Positions 26,061 to 39,286 of a DNA stretch of 64,000 bases are shown piece after piece. Position numbers and translations under genes: made by a program. The stretch is from Mycteria americana (Eukaryota; Chordata; Aves; Ciconiiformes; Ciconiidae), in assembly GCF_035582795.1 (NCBI RefSeq), contig NC_134373.1:43755173-43819172 (forward strand), in the 5' to 3' direction. The notes below the pieces were generated by a model that saw nothing but the letters and a program-made list of their open reading frames with translations, ran no database searches and was not told the origin of the DNA. The first letter of the stretch is position 1. Each line of letters begins with the position of its first letter.

Positions 26061-28332
26061 GGGAGCTAATCAAGCAGTATCAGAGTAATGATGTGAAAAA
26101 AAACGGAGAACAAACATTCAAGACTACATGCTTTTAAAAAAGAACTCTAAATTAAATAAATGCAAACACAATTTCATACATGTGGTGAAATGCTGTATTT
26201 TGGTATCTCAACACACGAGCACAAAGAACACGTTTAATTAAAAAGAACCGCCGCGCTTCCCCCAGAGTGCCGACGATGAAGGGGCCTTAGCCCTCGCTTC
26301 TGCGTTAGTCCCCCCGAAAGGCAACCCCGAAACTCTGCGCGGGCGGGAGCTGCGTACAGCCGCTAGCTCGGCAGGCTGAGCTCCCGTAGAAAAGCCGAGC
26401 TTAAAACCCAAAATATTGGTAAATTTAAGAAGACGGAAGACCCCTCCAACACCGGGCGCAAGGAAACAGGGTGGCACTGATGGGCCGGGGGTCCCCCCGT
26501 ACAGCGAGGTCCCCTTAGAAAACGTCGCGGTGGTGGCTGCAACAGCCCGCGCACCCACGTGAGAGGCCCTCACCTGCCCTACGGCACGGGGAAAGCCCCG
26601 GCTGCCGCGGGGAGAGGGAGGCCAGGGCGCAGCCGGTGCCGTTACCACCCGCAGCGCTTGCTGGTGCTGTTCCTTCCCGTCCCGGGGGCCCGTGTCGTCC
26701 CCTTCCCCCAAGGACAAGCACAGGCGCACACGCACACGCGTGTGCACGCAGAGGTGCGTCACCGCTGTTCCCGCTCCCTCCCATCAGCGGTTAAAAGACG
26801 CAAAGGTGAATCACAAGCAGTTTTGACCCTGAACGGCCCGTATAGGAGGACCGTCCCCAAGCATACTCCAAAAAGTAAAAAATCCCTCTTCCCAAAAGTC
26901 CCCACCCCCCACTAACGAGGTTTCCCAGCTCATTAGAACAGCTTCCACAGGAGGACGTGCTGCAGCCGACCCCACAGGCCGTATTTTGGAAACCATCTGC
27001 GTGCAGGCCTGCTCCAGGTACTCTCATTTTCAATAAAAGCGCAAAAATTCGTGTCATTCCTATCTGTGAGGGCAGCAGATTCCCAAGGTCTAAAGGAAAG
27101 TTACAGCGTTTCTTTAAGATTACGAAGCGCAGGAACTGATGTGCGGCAGCTCCCGTTGCACATCTACTCGTAGAAAGACCGTAACTGGATCACGGTCCCC
27201 GAGGCCGAGGGTTCGCACCCAGGGTGCACAGCCAGTGCTGCAGCCGGCAGCCAGCATGGCCGGACACGGTCAGCGCTGCGGCTAGCACCCGTGCTGACCG
27301 CAACACATCATGAACGCTGTGAAACACCTACCCCCGATGTTTTATTAATGCATAAAGTCTGAACTACGGTATGTCCTTGGCAGTCTTGGGCGTCACGGTA
27401 TTGCAGGAACTCACTATGCACAAAGCGACCGGTTGTTTTGTACACGGGCAACCCCAGCTTCGGTTCCTCGGTGTCCCGCGGCAGCGTCATGGGTTTGCTC
27501 CTTCTCTTCTCCAGGCCAGCGAGCCTCGGCTGGTGCCCGTGTACGACGGGGAGCCCGTTTGTGTGGTGCGGACAAAGAGGGTTCTGCAACTTCTGCACCT
27601 GGCCCTTCCCTCTGCGAACACGCTTTCAGTCCCGGAGTCACACACACGTACCCCGTCTAACTTGGGCAAGTGTTTCGGGGTGATGTTTTGGGAGAGGGAA
27701 GCTTTGTTTCCTCTTCAACAGAGCAGAAGTTGAAGACTTACAAGGAGGCACCCGACTGAAGACACGATGCGTACAAGCGGCTGTGACTACTTGCATCAGG
27801 AACCCCCGCTACAGGCCAAGACCCCGTTACCCTGCCAAGGGACAAGGCTGCAGAAAGGACAGCACCGGGCCCCCAGCGCACACACGATCCATCCCCGCTT
27901 GGTGAACTCAGGCGCTGCAGAAGGATGTTTACACTGACATATAGCGGTGTTATGGCCAAGAGATCCAAAATGAGTGGTGTCACTTCAGTGAATACCTCCC
28001 AAGGGAAGGAGGACCAAAGCATCGTTTTGTCCAATTTCACTTCCACGCTTCTTTACGTGAGGTGCGCAGTCCCCAGACGCAAGCCCAAACGGAGAAAGTG
28101 GCAGGCTGCACGTTAGGCACAAGCCTTGCACTAGTCACTGGCCGCTGCGGCAGCGCCTGGCCCCGGCACCGCCAGAAATCGGCCAAAGATCAGCATCTTC
28201 ATCACGGCGGCTGCAGCGCCCGCGCTGACCTCCCCTCCAGGACAGGCCGACAGCTCCAGCCCCGGAGCGGCAAAGCCAGAGCGCACGCGTACGTGTCCCC
28301 GTGAGAACCGTCAGCGAGCGAGTAGCTGTGAC
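26061..28332. other. Intergenic DNA upstream of NR4A2
   Basis: Mixed composition with a short CA/GC alternating run (about 26725-26750). Open frames of up to about 174 codons occur on both strands and overlap each other, with no recognisable product. Confidence 0.5.
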
Positions 28333-28380
28333 AGCCCCGATGACGTGAAGTTAGTTAGAGCCCCGATGACGTGAAGTTAG
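28333..28380. promoter_or_regulatory. Duplicated CRE-like element
   Basis: A 22-bp segment containing CCCGATGACGTGAAG occurs identically at 28333-28354 and 28359-28380, separated by TTAG. Each copy holds TGACGTGA, a CRE/ATF-like core. The pair lies about 300 bp before an orphan CpG island. Confidence 0.6.
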
Positions 28381-28639
28381 AGCCGTCAGAGCGCTCATTT
28401 CCAGACTCGGACGTGAATGGAGCAGCTCGCGAGCACTCCGTTATCCCTCTTAGATTTTCCTAAAACTTCCGAAGGAGCGTCACTCTCCCTTCTTCCCGCT
28501 CTTAGTCCACTCCGGAAACTCAGTCGTGCTGGCAGTATCAGACGATACCAGGTATTTGTTACGGTAATGCTTGTTTCCGCTCATATTCTTATTAACACGT
28601 GGTTATTCGGTGGAAGACTCTAAAGCCGTATTCTCCCCC

Positions 28640-29357
28640 TACTACGCCCGGCAGGCAGGCACGGCGGGTCGCACGCCAGCGTCTGCCTGCGCTGACCGCT
28701 GTCAAGGCCCCAGAGCGCGAACGGGCGTTTCCAGCGTTCGAAGCCCGGCTCGGTTCGGCCACGGCCTTCGCAGCCCAGCGATGCGACGCGTTCCCCGCCT
28801 CGCCGTCGCCCAGGCCGAGGGGCCGGCACGGCTCCGAGCCGTTCCCCGCCCGCTCCCCGCCGCGGGCCGGCGGCTGCCCCGCGAGGTGACGGGCCGAGCG
28901 GCCCCCCGGCACGTGCTGCCTTCCTGCGCGCGCCGCCCACCCGCGCTCGAGCTGCCGTCGGCCACGCCCGCCCGCCCCCGCGCACCGCTGCGGACCCCGG
29001 GCCGGCTCCGGGGCCCGCCCGCCGCCGCCCGCACCGCCCCGGGACGCCTCCCGCCGCCGCCCCCGCGCCGCTCCGCCCCGCTCGCCCGCCCGCCGCTACC
29101 TGCCTCCGCCGCCGGCGCGGAGCGGCGCGGAGCCGAGCGGAGCGCGCTCCCCGGAGGGCCGGGGGCCGCCGCGCCCCCTCGCAGCTGCCGCCGCCGCCGC
29201 CGCCAAGCGCGTCAGCGCCCGTCAGCGCCGCGGCCCCGTGACGGCAGCGCCGGCGGTCGCGGCCCGGCCCCGCCGGCGGGGGGGCGCTGACGCGGGCGCG
29301 GGGGCGGCCGGGGGCTCCCCGGGGGCGGCCAGGGGCTCCCCGGCCCCGCGGGTCAGC

Positions 29358-29388
<31 letters not shown>

Positions 29389-29520
29389 GGGGGGGGGGCC
29401 GGGGCTGCCCACGCGCGCCGCGACGGTGGGCGGGGGTGCGGGGTGCGGGGAGCGGCTCTGCCCGCAGCCCGGCCCAGCCCCGCCCGCGCGGGAGAGGCGC
29501 GGCGCGTCCCCGCGTTCGGG
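28640..29520. other. Orphan CpG island about 5 kb upstream of NR4A2
   Basis: Dense CpG sequence with a GGC triplet run and G-run at 29359-29398. On the minus strand a possible donor GCAG|GTAGCG sits near 29099, which would suit an upstream alternative NR4A2 first exon or an independent non-coding RNA. Open frames over it (for example plus 28571-29290, minus 28620-29525) are low-complexity and not recognisable proteins. Confidence 0.55.
29359..29398. repeat. (GGC)n triplet run plus G-run
   Basis: About nine GGC triplets run into about a dozen G on the plus strand. G-quadruplex formation is likely, and such sequence is hard to assemble accurately. Confidence 0.9.
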
Positions 29521-29540
29521 ACCACGCGGGGCTGGGCTTG

Positions 29541-29716
29541 GGATCACGCGGGGCTGATTTCTGGATCAACAAAGGTTGATTTCAGGATCGCCCGGGGCTG
29601 ACCTTAGGATCGCCCGGGGCTGATTTCCGGATCAACAAAGGTTGATTTCAGGATCACGCGGGGCTGAATTTAGGATCGCGCAGGGCTGACCTTAGGATCA
29701 AGCAGGGCTGATTTCG
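29541..29716. repeat. 22-bp minisatellite, eight units
   Basis: Eight consecutive 22-bp units start at 29541, 29563, 29585, 29607, 29629, 29651, 29673 and 29695, each beginning GGATC. Most contain GGGGCTGA or AGGGCTGA. Units 2 and 5 are identical and carry AACAAAGGTTGA instead. Degenerate units flank the array on both sides. Confidence 0.95.
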
Positions 29717-32700
29717 GGGCCACGCGGGCCCGGCCCTGCCCGGGAGCGGGGTGCAGCTCCTCACCGCCGCGATGGGGAGGTGCGTGGCGGTTTGATGTCA
29801 GTCGAGCGTCCTCTGGATTCCAGAAAACGGACTATTTTAAGTACCTTGTAAAGTTTTCTTACATAAAACACACATCTATATACTTAAACACACACACCCC
29901 CACACACATACTCTAACGCATACGCAGATCAGATTTTTAACTTGGCAGTGTTTTCCTAAAAGGTTTGAAAATGCCAAAAGTAGTAACTACGCTGCAGAGA
30001 CGATCACAGCTCCTCATTTGCTATTCGTTTCTGAATTTCTGTTACCTGACGAGGATGCCGGCCAGGTTGGAATAACGGCGGAACAACTCCAAGACTGTCC
30101 CAGGAGCGGCACAGGCCCCTTTGCGGGCGCTGGGGCGGCGCTGGGAAGCGGCAGCAGCCGCCTGCCGCCACCTCATTAGCAGGTCAGGGAAGCGACAGCA
30201 GGAAAGCGGAGCGGCACCATTCCAGCTCCTCCAGTCATTTTGCTTCCAGTAGAATATATGAATGTAATTACACTTTTTTTTCCCCCAGAATTTGTGGATG
30301 CGGGCCGTGGATCTGCACGTGGATCAGACGCTCCCGATTAAGCGAGCCTCGCCAGGGGCTGCAGGTACCTACCTGGACGGGCGGATTTCACCACCAACGC
30401 CAAGAGCGAGCAGGCCTTGAACAAACCAGTCGTCCCAGCGGGAAGGGCTGGCTCTTTGCAGGCAGTGCTATCGGAGTGCTCCCAGGGACTGCCTGGAGGA
30501 AAAGCAAGCCATCCACATTTAAAAGCTCAAGGACCCCGAGCCATGATTTTCAAGTCCTCTCAGCGTTTGCTGCCTCGTTTCGTGTTTTCCTACCGCGGCC
30601 GTTGCCAGACGCTCTCGCTGGTGGATGGGAACAGGAGCAGCAGACGCCTGACTCCAATCGCCACGGCTGGTTAGCGAGCGCAGCGCTGCGCATCCGAAGG
30701 GGACCTTTTCCCTCTGCCCCTGCGCGTTTCCTTAGTCGAGAAGCCCCCATTAGCAACGCACGAGAAATCAGGATGGCGAAGGGGACACGGGGTGTCCCGG
30801 AGGCCGGGGTCTGGCTGCGGTGACAGTGGAGGTGGCCCGGGTCTGCGCTAGCCATCGCCTGCCTTGTTTGGGAATTGTCTCAGGGATTGGTGCCAGGCTG
30901 TTCTGCCAGCTCTGGAAAACCCCAAAAAATGTCACTTGAGTGATGTACTGATGCCACAAGCACTCTAAAATAGCATAATTACACATTGTTTTCCCTGTAT
31001 TTTGGTAATTAACTGACAAAACACACAGAAATCTGGTTTAATTAACTACATTCTTTAAGTGAAATCCTTCTTGTTGTTTTAAGTCAAATCCTTTCTTGTT
31101 TTGGGAGGGATTTTATCGAGATATCTGGGATCCTTCCCCCTCATACAGTCCTCAGAAATACATTCCCTGGAAGACGCTGCCATATTTGACTGCGGGAAAA
31201 GAAAAAATCACCAAAGCTGGCAAAAGGGGCCGGTTTGCAGCGCAGCCCTCTCCAGCAGCCGGCCGCGCCGAGAGGTGTTGCTGGCCCCGGCTCCGGATGG
31301 ACAACGCCGTCCAGAGGCCCCTGTGCGCGGTGGGCTCGAGGCTGAGCTCCGAAAGCGCCTCTGGGTCTGCCCGGGGCCGGCGCTGCTCAGAGCTGGAGCC
31401 AGGAAAGGCGCTTGACACAAGACCAAGTATTTTTCCTCCAAGATGTTTTTCATTACCGGAGCCTCATAACAACAGCGTGAGGTTGCTCAGGACTCGGTAT
31501 CAGGAGCCCCATCCGCGGGTGCCAAAACTGCCTGTGCGAGAGAGGGTGTTTCTCGGGACATCACGGCATCGTTATCTTCCATCCTGCGTTGCGGTCGCTT
31601 GCATAAAGCCTCGCAGATGTGAAACATAATGCCGGAGGAATGTCTGGTTTGACCGAGTTACCAGGAGTCTATTTCTGTAATCCCCAACTAGAAACAGTTT
31701 GCTGAAGTCCTCTCAAACAATTTACTGTGGGGTGGACTTGCTGCCAAAGGCAAGAAGTGTTTGGCCTGGTGAATCCATCGCTGCAGAGGGTGACCGTGAC
31801 CCCTCGCTCGCCAAAATAGTTGCGTATAAAGACGTCGTGGTTTTAAAGCGGCGGATGCGTGGTCTGCTTTTGCAGGGGAGGTCGGCAGCGGTGCCGATGG
31901 CCTCGCCGGCACTGCTGCGGTGCTTGAGGACCGACGCGCGCTGCTTTGGGGCCCGATCCTTCCCCTTCACTCAAGTCTTAAGAAAATAATGCTCCATTGA
32001 GGCTGTAAGCCTCGAGGCCTCCCGAAACAGAGATATTTTGAGTATTTTACACGGTATCTTAGAAAACTGTTATGCTCATGCCTAGTGAGCGGGAGTTCCG
32101 TGCGTGCAGACCTCACAGAGCTGCGATGGAGCGTGCCAGCCCCACCGGGTGCCAGCCTCCTCCTCCGTCCCAGCGCAGGCTGGGTTGAAATCGCGGCACA
32201 AGCAGAACCCCCCGGTCACCGGCCGGCCGGGGCTGCCTCTGGGCTGGCGGGCGGCTCTGCCCAAGGCACCCCGCGTTGCACGGCGCCTGTCGGAAGCCGG
32301 GTCCCCTCAGCCGGGGTGCGTCCCCAGGCGAGGGGCTTTCCCTAGGGCTGCCCAGTTTTCACCTCCCTCTTTCCTCAGACAGCCCGGGTGAAGCCCTGGT
32401 TTGCAAAACACGCGTTTAATTCCGAGAGGTGACCAAGCTGTGTTTTGCAATCATTGCTCTGAAATAAGTCTGAGGTATAAAATACAGTCTCTCTTTGGCA
32501 AGAGGGCTGTTAAAACTTTTTTTCACTGCTGAGGGTGCTGATGGTAACAGAGGGAGCGTGACGGCCGCTGAGGTGGGGCCTGGGTGCGCTGCACAACGGT
32601 ACCAGGAGCGGAGTTACCAGCATCGTGCGTTTGTCCAGCCGCTCGTATGGCAATGACCTTCCTCTATAGCTGGCTCCGCGGCGGGTGTCGAGCAGTTAGC

Positions 32701-35700
32701 AAATGCCAGAATACAAGTTCAGAAACAAAATCTCGTGGGAATTCTGGTTATCTCCTGGGTAAAAGGCTCATACCCTACTGCAGGCTTCAGAAAATAGCGG
32801 TAAAATTAAGAAAAAACAACTCGTGATAGTTATGAATTTGCAAAACTCTTCATGTATGTGACGGTTGCCGTCATTAGAGGTAAATGGCAGGGAGAATAAA
32901 CACATTAATGCAGGATGGTAATTGAAAACAGGACTTGTGTAGAGAATGGAGTTTGTAATTACGAGAATAGTTATTAAAATATCATTTTGCTTCTAGAAAT
33001 GCCTGACTTTAACGCAGAGTATGAAGGAGTTATGTTTAAAGAAGTTAATTATTTCTAGTGCTTCAAAAAGGGAGGTCTAAGCTGAAAATGATTTACCAAA
33101 ATTGTTAGGACAGTTTTTCAATTATCACTTTTAAAACGCTGTTGTAGAATATCAGCTGAACCTTATTTTTACTGTCGCTAAGAAATGTGCTTTACTCCTG
33201 CGCAGATTCTGTTCCTTTTCAGGGCTTTCTCTGGAGCCGTGCTCCGGGTACGTCCGTGGTGGTGGATCACGGCCACAGCCTTGCCTTTACAGGGGCTCCC
33301 GGATGACAGTTTTGACTTGCCATTTGGCCTTCTGGGGGCTCTGGCTGTCCCACCCATGGCAGCATCGATGCTGATGGCTTTTCTTCATGGCCTCCCCGTC
33401 CTGGTGTGGTTTCTCGGGCACGATCCTGTGCTCTCTTCGCTGCCTCCCCTCCCGGCTGGGCTCTGGCCGGGGCCCCGAGGTGCGGGCGCAGCTCTGCGCC
33501 CAGGGGTCCTCTTCCTTCACCGCTTCTCGGAGCCCCAGGTTGCTGGGGACCGGTGCTGGCTCAGGCAGGGGCCACCCGCCCGCGCCTCTGGGCTTCGGGT
33601 GCTTTGCAGCCTCCGGCCACCTTCGGCAGCGTGCACCAGGGGAGGACTCCGCACGGCAGCCGCTCGCTGCTGCCAAAGCGGCTGCAGACGTCTTGCAAGA
33701 ATCAGAAGAAAACAAAGAGGAGCTTTTCGTGGGGAGAAAATACCGGCTAGAGCTGGGCACGTGCTGCGCAGCGAACCGCTCCTCTGGCAAAGCAAGCCGC
33801 GCGGCAACATCTGCAGCGCCGCGTCTGCAGCTCGTACCTGTGGACTTCGTTTGTTAACGTAAGCATTCAGTTCGGGGTTTATGTGCACGCAGATGAGAGT
33901 ATAATCAGCTGGTGCGCTGTGCACGCTGGTTGTGCCTGCAGGTTGTGCCAGCTATAACCACCGCGAGAGCCCGGCGATGGATCTGCTCGTGCGGCGTCCA
34001 CCCTCCGCCAGCGCAGAGCTGCCGGGTACCGGCCCGCACACCTCAGCAGCGCGGGCGTCCTCCGTGCAGGCTCACCGGGACCTCCGGGGATCACAACAGA
34101 AAGCGAAACCTCAAAAATCGTGTTGGGAGGACCCCTATTTTGCATCTCTCAATGACTTGCCGAGGAGGGGGTCGGAGCTTCGACACCTCTCGCCCTCCCT
34201 GCAGCGCTCCTTTGCTTTCCGCACGGCCCCGCTGGGATTTAGTGCAAGCGTAGCACTTACGTACACCCAATGGTACAGAAAGTATATGCTTACCATATCC
34301 AGTCAGTGAAATAATTGCGGAGGGACAGGCAAGTAATCATGCGCAATAAATAATACAGTCTTCTCTGCGGCATTTGAAACACAGTAAGTAATAAACACTG
34401 ATTTGAGAAAGACTAGTATTAAATAAAAATACCCAAACTGTAGTTCAACCTGCACACAGAACGGAGGAAAAACTGGGGGTTTTTTCCAGTTTTAACTAAA
34501 TGGGATCTGGTTCTTCAATATGAAAAAACTAGATTAAAACTGAGGTAAAAATTGAATCCCATTAATAGTACTAGTAAATAAAAATACATTATTTTATGGA
34601 TGAGAGAGCTTTAATAATAAGACATATCATAAAGAGAGAAATCAAAACTGGATTGTATATTCACCAGATTGTTCAATGCAAAAGGCAACAAAATTAGGCC
34701 ATATTGATGTGATAAGCAAGAAGAAGTATATTAGTTTCCAGATCGCAACATTCCAGTACAAGATATCATTGGAAAACCAAGTCAATTCTTATATCAGTCA
34801 GACTCCTATTAAATTAGCCCATACTTTGCAGCAAGCAAATCTACAGAACTGGCCCCTATTGACATATTGATAATGAGATGTAAATATATTGCTTTCTGGT
34901 TCACGGCGATTCAGCAACCCACCAGCGCTCGCTAACAGCAGTCAGGCCGGGTGGGCCAGTGTTGCCAGGCTCTCGGTAGCCACCGCAGCCGGTACCAAGT
35001 CTGGGGGCAGAGACGCCGAGCAGAAGCAGTGTTGAACCTTTAGCTGAGCACCGGTCTGATCTTCCAACCCATGCACCAACAACCGCGGTCAGGATTCGGT
35101 CACGCCAGCTTGGTGCTGAAGGGGGATGTACGTCTGTACTCGCTGCGCTGAATCCTGCTTTAAACAGGAGAGGGTTTCGTGCTGGGGAACAGCCCGCGTT
35201 CTTCGCCCACGCAGACGTGGACGGTGTCGTGCTGATGGCGGCCGCGTAGCCTGCCGTCCCCGCGGGACGGACTGCACTCGGTGCAGAACCTGCGCTGGGT
35301 CACTGAAGAAGAACATCTCCACTGCTGCGAACGGAATGAGTCTGGATTAGTAACAGAGCAAGGAAGGGGACAATTTTTTGATCTTCAGTCTTTGGGCTGC
35401 GAGGCTTGGGTGTGTTTCTTTGGAGTCAGTGGCAACTTCTGCGTGAAAGGGCAAGAATCAGTTTGGCTGAATTCCCAGTTCCATGGGAATTTGACATTGT
35501 TTTATTAAGGTTTTCAAAGAAATAAAAAGTTTAGTCTAATTTGTAAAGAAATGTAAAGTTTTAGTCTTCCTCGTTCACCTAAAATAACGGTCATATAATG
35601 GCTTTGTAAGGATTTATTCTCTCTGCTGCATGAAGATTCTATTTAACACACGCTGTAATGGTCTTGTGTGTCTAATTATTGTTCAGCCTTACAGCAAGAT

Positions 35701-36853
35701 GCTTCGACGCTGCAAGCTCACAACAGACTAGGCTAGGATTTAAGAAAATCTAGACCAGTGAAAACCTCTTTGATAAATGTGACCAAGAAAGTAGCTACTA
35801 AAGTAGTAAAGCTGCATTTTTGTTTCAGTGTCACATATGCCATACCTGGCAGCAGGTTAACATCTGGACAGAGAGTTTGGGAAATCCACTCAGTGGGAAT
35901 TAGAGCAGGAATTAGCTGGATGTGCTGGTATATTGAAAAACGCAATCACAACAAAACTCTTGACCCTGCCTTACAAGATCCTGACTGGCACGGTTAATGC
36001 CACGGCGGTAAACGCAGCCGGCAGGGAAGAGCTGATTGTCAGGAGGAGAGCAGGCAGGGACGGGTAGAACAGCGGACAGGGAAAGGGCAGGAGGAACGAT
36101 TGTGTGGATGCGAGAGAGAACTTTTGTTTTTAAATCCTGTCAATATATTGGCAGGATTGCCAATGCACCTCTGACTGTCAATGCACCCGTCCGGTACTGA
36201 GGCTTACTTTGATGGAGGAACCAGAGGAAAACTTGGGGAACGCCTTCAGTTGGAGGCCTGAGTTAAATGCTTTATTAATAACGTGTTTCATTCTGAGCGG
36301 CATCCAAATCAGGTAAGTCTGGGAAGGTAAAACAAGGGGGAAAATGTGCCGTAAGATTAACGAGCGAAATACAATGAACTATTCTCAAAGAACAGGCAAA
36401 GCGCTAAACATTACGACCAGTATTTTGGTGGAGTCCCCTGAACACGGCTCTAACCCCGCGCGGCTGCACGGTCGCTGGCGAGGAGCTGACTCACAGCCAG
36501 CCCGGAGCGCGGGGGGCCGGGGGTCCCGTCCCCCTCGCCCAGCCGTGCCGGGGCTTTCAGAGTTGGGCGTCGGCAGCGCGCCGAGCCGATGGCGCCGGCC
36601 CTCTTGGGGAGAACACGAAGTGGAATTTGGGTCTCCCGCATCTCGGGTGCACAAGGTAGCGGGCAGCTTTCCGCGCCGTACGCAGAGCGGGCATCTGGGG
36701 GCTCCGTGCGTAACGGCACTGCCGAGGCAGAGCAGCCTCACCTGGGGGGTCATCCCGGCGCCCCAAAACCTTGGCTTAAAGCGTCCAGCACTGCAAAGGC
36801 TCAAATCTTTGTTGCAGACGCGTACTCTGTGCCTAAGCCCTTTCTAAATCCTT
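29717..36853. other. Intergenic DNA
   Basis: No gene recognised. A plus-strand frame of 225 codons (33185-33862) and an overlapping minus-strand frame of 167 codons (33287-33790) occupy a GC-rich patch but lack domains. A short CA-rich run lies near 29890. Confidence 0.5.
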
Positions 36854-36886
36854 TTATTTAACTAGTGCATTTCACTAGTTAAATAA
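36854..36886. repeat. AT-rich 14-bp perfect inverted repeat
   Basis: TTATTTAACTAGTG at 36854-36867 pairs exactly with 36873-36886 around a 5-nt CATTT loop. It could be a small hairpin or a remnant of a palindromic element; no target duplication was identified. Confidence 0.85.
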
Positions 36887-39222
36887 CTAAATAACATAAC
36901 CCATGAATTTCAAGGGTGCAGGGTGAGACACCGTGGGTCAGGATCTTGCTTTTTCCCAACATTACATGTTATTGCTACTTTATCTAATTGAAGCTCCAAA
37001 GTGAAAAATACTCCTTATTCACTGAACTCAACGTCTTTTTGTGTGTGTGTTTCATTTTCTGTTTTCTGGTTCTCTGTGGTTTTTTTCAGTTGCTACTTTC
37101 TGGTTCTGAGTAATGTCTTCTTTCTCAGTCTTAGCATCGTAACAGGACGGGAAGTTCGCCGTCCGCTGAAGGAGTTACCACGACATATACTGGTTTGTCT
37201 TCCACGAGAGGAACTTGAGACTCCGTGTAGAATATCCCTTGCAGGAATTTGTTCACTTGAGTAACAGCAATAAACTCCTGTCCTCAGGGTTTCTCAGTTA
37301 TTCATGTTCCTGACGCCCATTGCCAGTGAGGCTTTCACTTTGCCCTGTTTTTTATTAACAACAAATTCTTGTTGTCCTTCGGCATATGATGCTTTTTCAC
37401 AGTTATTTTTAGGTTCGTTTGCTGTAGTATGGCTGCCTGGCAGCAGAACCACAACAGGATGTGATAGATGTGTTCTAGATGCTCTTCTAAGGCAGTGTTT
37501 GTGTTCATCTACTTGCGCTAGTGCAGAGGAATAAAGCAGTTATTCTGGTATTTTTATATAACGAAAATATATATAATAATTACTGAATTAATTATTATTA
37601 TAGTTCAGTAATTATATTATCACCGAAATGAGATAAAGTGTAAAGCTTCCAGTTTCCTATCATCAGCTCAAAAGCAGCCTGGTAACAAGAATGAAATCCA
37701 ATTGTATTTTTTGCAAGAGCGATTAGTAGTAGCCCTCATTTTGGTTTTCTTCCTCTATGAGTCCGGGTGAAGAAGTCCGTTTTCCCACATGGGTCAGGAA
37801 AGTGGAAGAAGATGGCTTTACATGAGAATATTCATGATTCCCGAGGGGAGAGCATGCTGAGTGTAGCAGGGCCCTGATGCGCAGAGGAGGCAAAGGCAAT
37901 AATGGTTCCCAAAGATTTTATAAATGCGGCCTGTGTTTATAAAACATAAACATAAACCCAATGAAAACGCCATGCTGCTCGGCCGAGACCGTACGTCCCC
38001 CGAGCCTCTCTCTCCACAGCAGCCCAGATGTGACGGGGGGGGGGGGGGGCACTTTTGGGGACGAGGAAGGTTAGCAGTTCTGCTCCTTGCTTTTTTAAAT
38101 GAACAGGGACAGCGGAACGATTTGGCGGCTGCATGTTTGGGGTGACCCGATCTCCCGCCCGGGGCTCCCCTTGCACAGAGGTGAGCGGCGGGGGGCACGG
38201 GCCACCCCTCTCCTGCCCTGATCCACCTCCGCGTCATTTAGCACCACGCGCGGCATACGGTTTGGGTGGAAAGCAAACTGCGGCCACTTAACTGCTAATG
38301 GCCCAAAATGAAGACCCGTGCACGGGAAGGTGTCCGAATGGCCAAGGACAAACAACGGTTTCATGGTTCTTCAGCCACGCTTGAGGCAGCTTGTCTCCCG
38401 CTGGCAGGAGGAAAGAAGAGACCAAACGGATGTGGGACAGGCAACCCTTACTCAGTTCAACCGGGTTTGTCCATGCAGAAACCAAACCTTTCAGCCATAC
38501 CAGAAGTCAGCATTATACATAGAGAAAATTGTTGGCTGTTGTAATCTGCAACAAAGAAAAATCATTATTAAGTGCAAAAAAGCACTTGTCAATACGAGGC
38601 CACATCTCCAGGTCGGTTTGGTTGTATGCGTTTTTATCCTGAGCTTAAAGGGCTACCCACCTCATCCAGTACTGTCTCAAAATTCTTTATTTCCAAAAGA
38701 TTTACATCTTCCTTTTGTCTGAAAAAACATTTATGTTTGGGATTCCAGCTGTAACCTGAAGAACATGAAGAATGGAGAAGCAAGAGATTCCCCTTGAGGA
38801 AACGGAGCACTGGAAGCTGAAATGCTCTGTAGTAATTTGAAGTAAGAGTTATGCTTGATTTAAGATGATGAGTATGAGCCTTGCCTTCTTGTTGTGTAAT
38901 TTCACGCAATCAGAGAAGATCTTACTTAATATTTGTAATGATATTGTGGTTCAGACGGGGCTAACGAGCATGTCGTATGACACTTGTCACCAGAAGGTGA
39001 TGTGTTGCAACTGGGGTATGTATGTTTCCAAAACTTTTCCAGGAACAACAAAGAGCATTTGTTCCACGAGAGAGCTCACAATATCTCTTCCTTAAAAATA
39101 TAGCACTTAGCAAGCAAACTGGAGAAAACCGATATTTCTTAGGGATTATGTTTCAGCATGCTGGGGACAGTGAGGACTGCAAATGTGGAATAAGGTTCAG
39201 AGAATAAGTCAACGTTTTAAGA
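36887..39222. other. Intergenic DNA
   Basis: AT-rich, with an imperfect TA-rich palindromic stretch near 37560-37620 and the G15 run. No gene seen. Confidence 0.5.
38035..38049. repeat. G15 homopolymer
   Basis: An uninterrupted run of about 15 G; the exact length is likely unreliable in assembly. Confidence 0.85.
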
Positions 39223-39259
<37 letters not shown>

Positions 39260-39286
39260 GTAATAATAGTAATAATAATAATAATA
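39223..39286. repeat. (AAT)n microsatellite
   Basis: About 21 AAT units with two AGT interruptions. It produces the poly-tyrosine frame on the minus strand, which is not a gene. Confidence 0.95.

Noticed and set aside
27181-27310. Possible tRNA- or hairpin-like structure with GGTTCGCACCC and GGTCAGC/GCTGACC arms
   Set aside because: The arms are short and no cloverleaf or known small-RNA fold could be built.
28571-29525. Long frames on both strands in the orphan CpG island
   Set aside because: Proline/arginine/alanine repeats from GC-rich sequence; both strands are open, and no splice-supported structure was seen.
33185-33862. 225-codon plus-strand frame with hydrophobic start
   Set aside because: It overlaps a 167-codon frame on the opposite strand, has no domain and no promoter or poly(A) context, and looks like a GC-rich chance frame.
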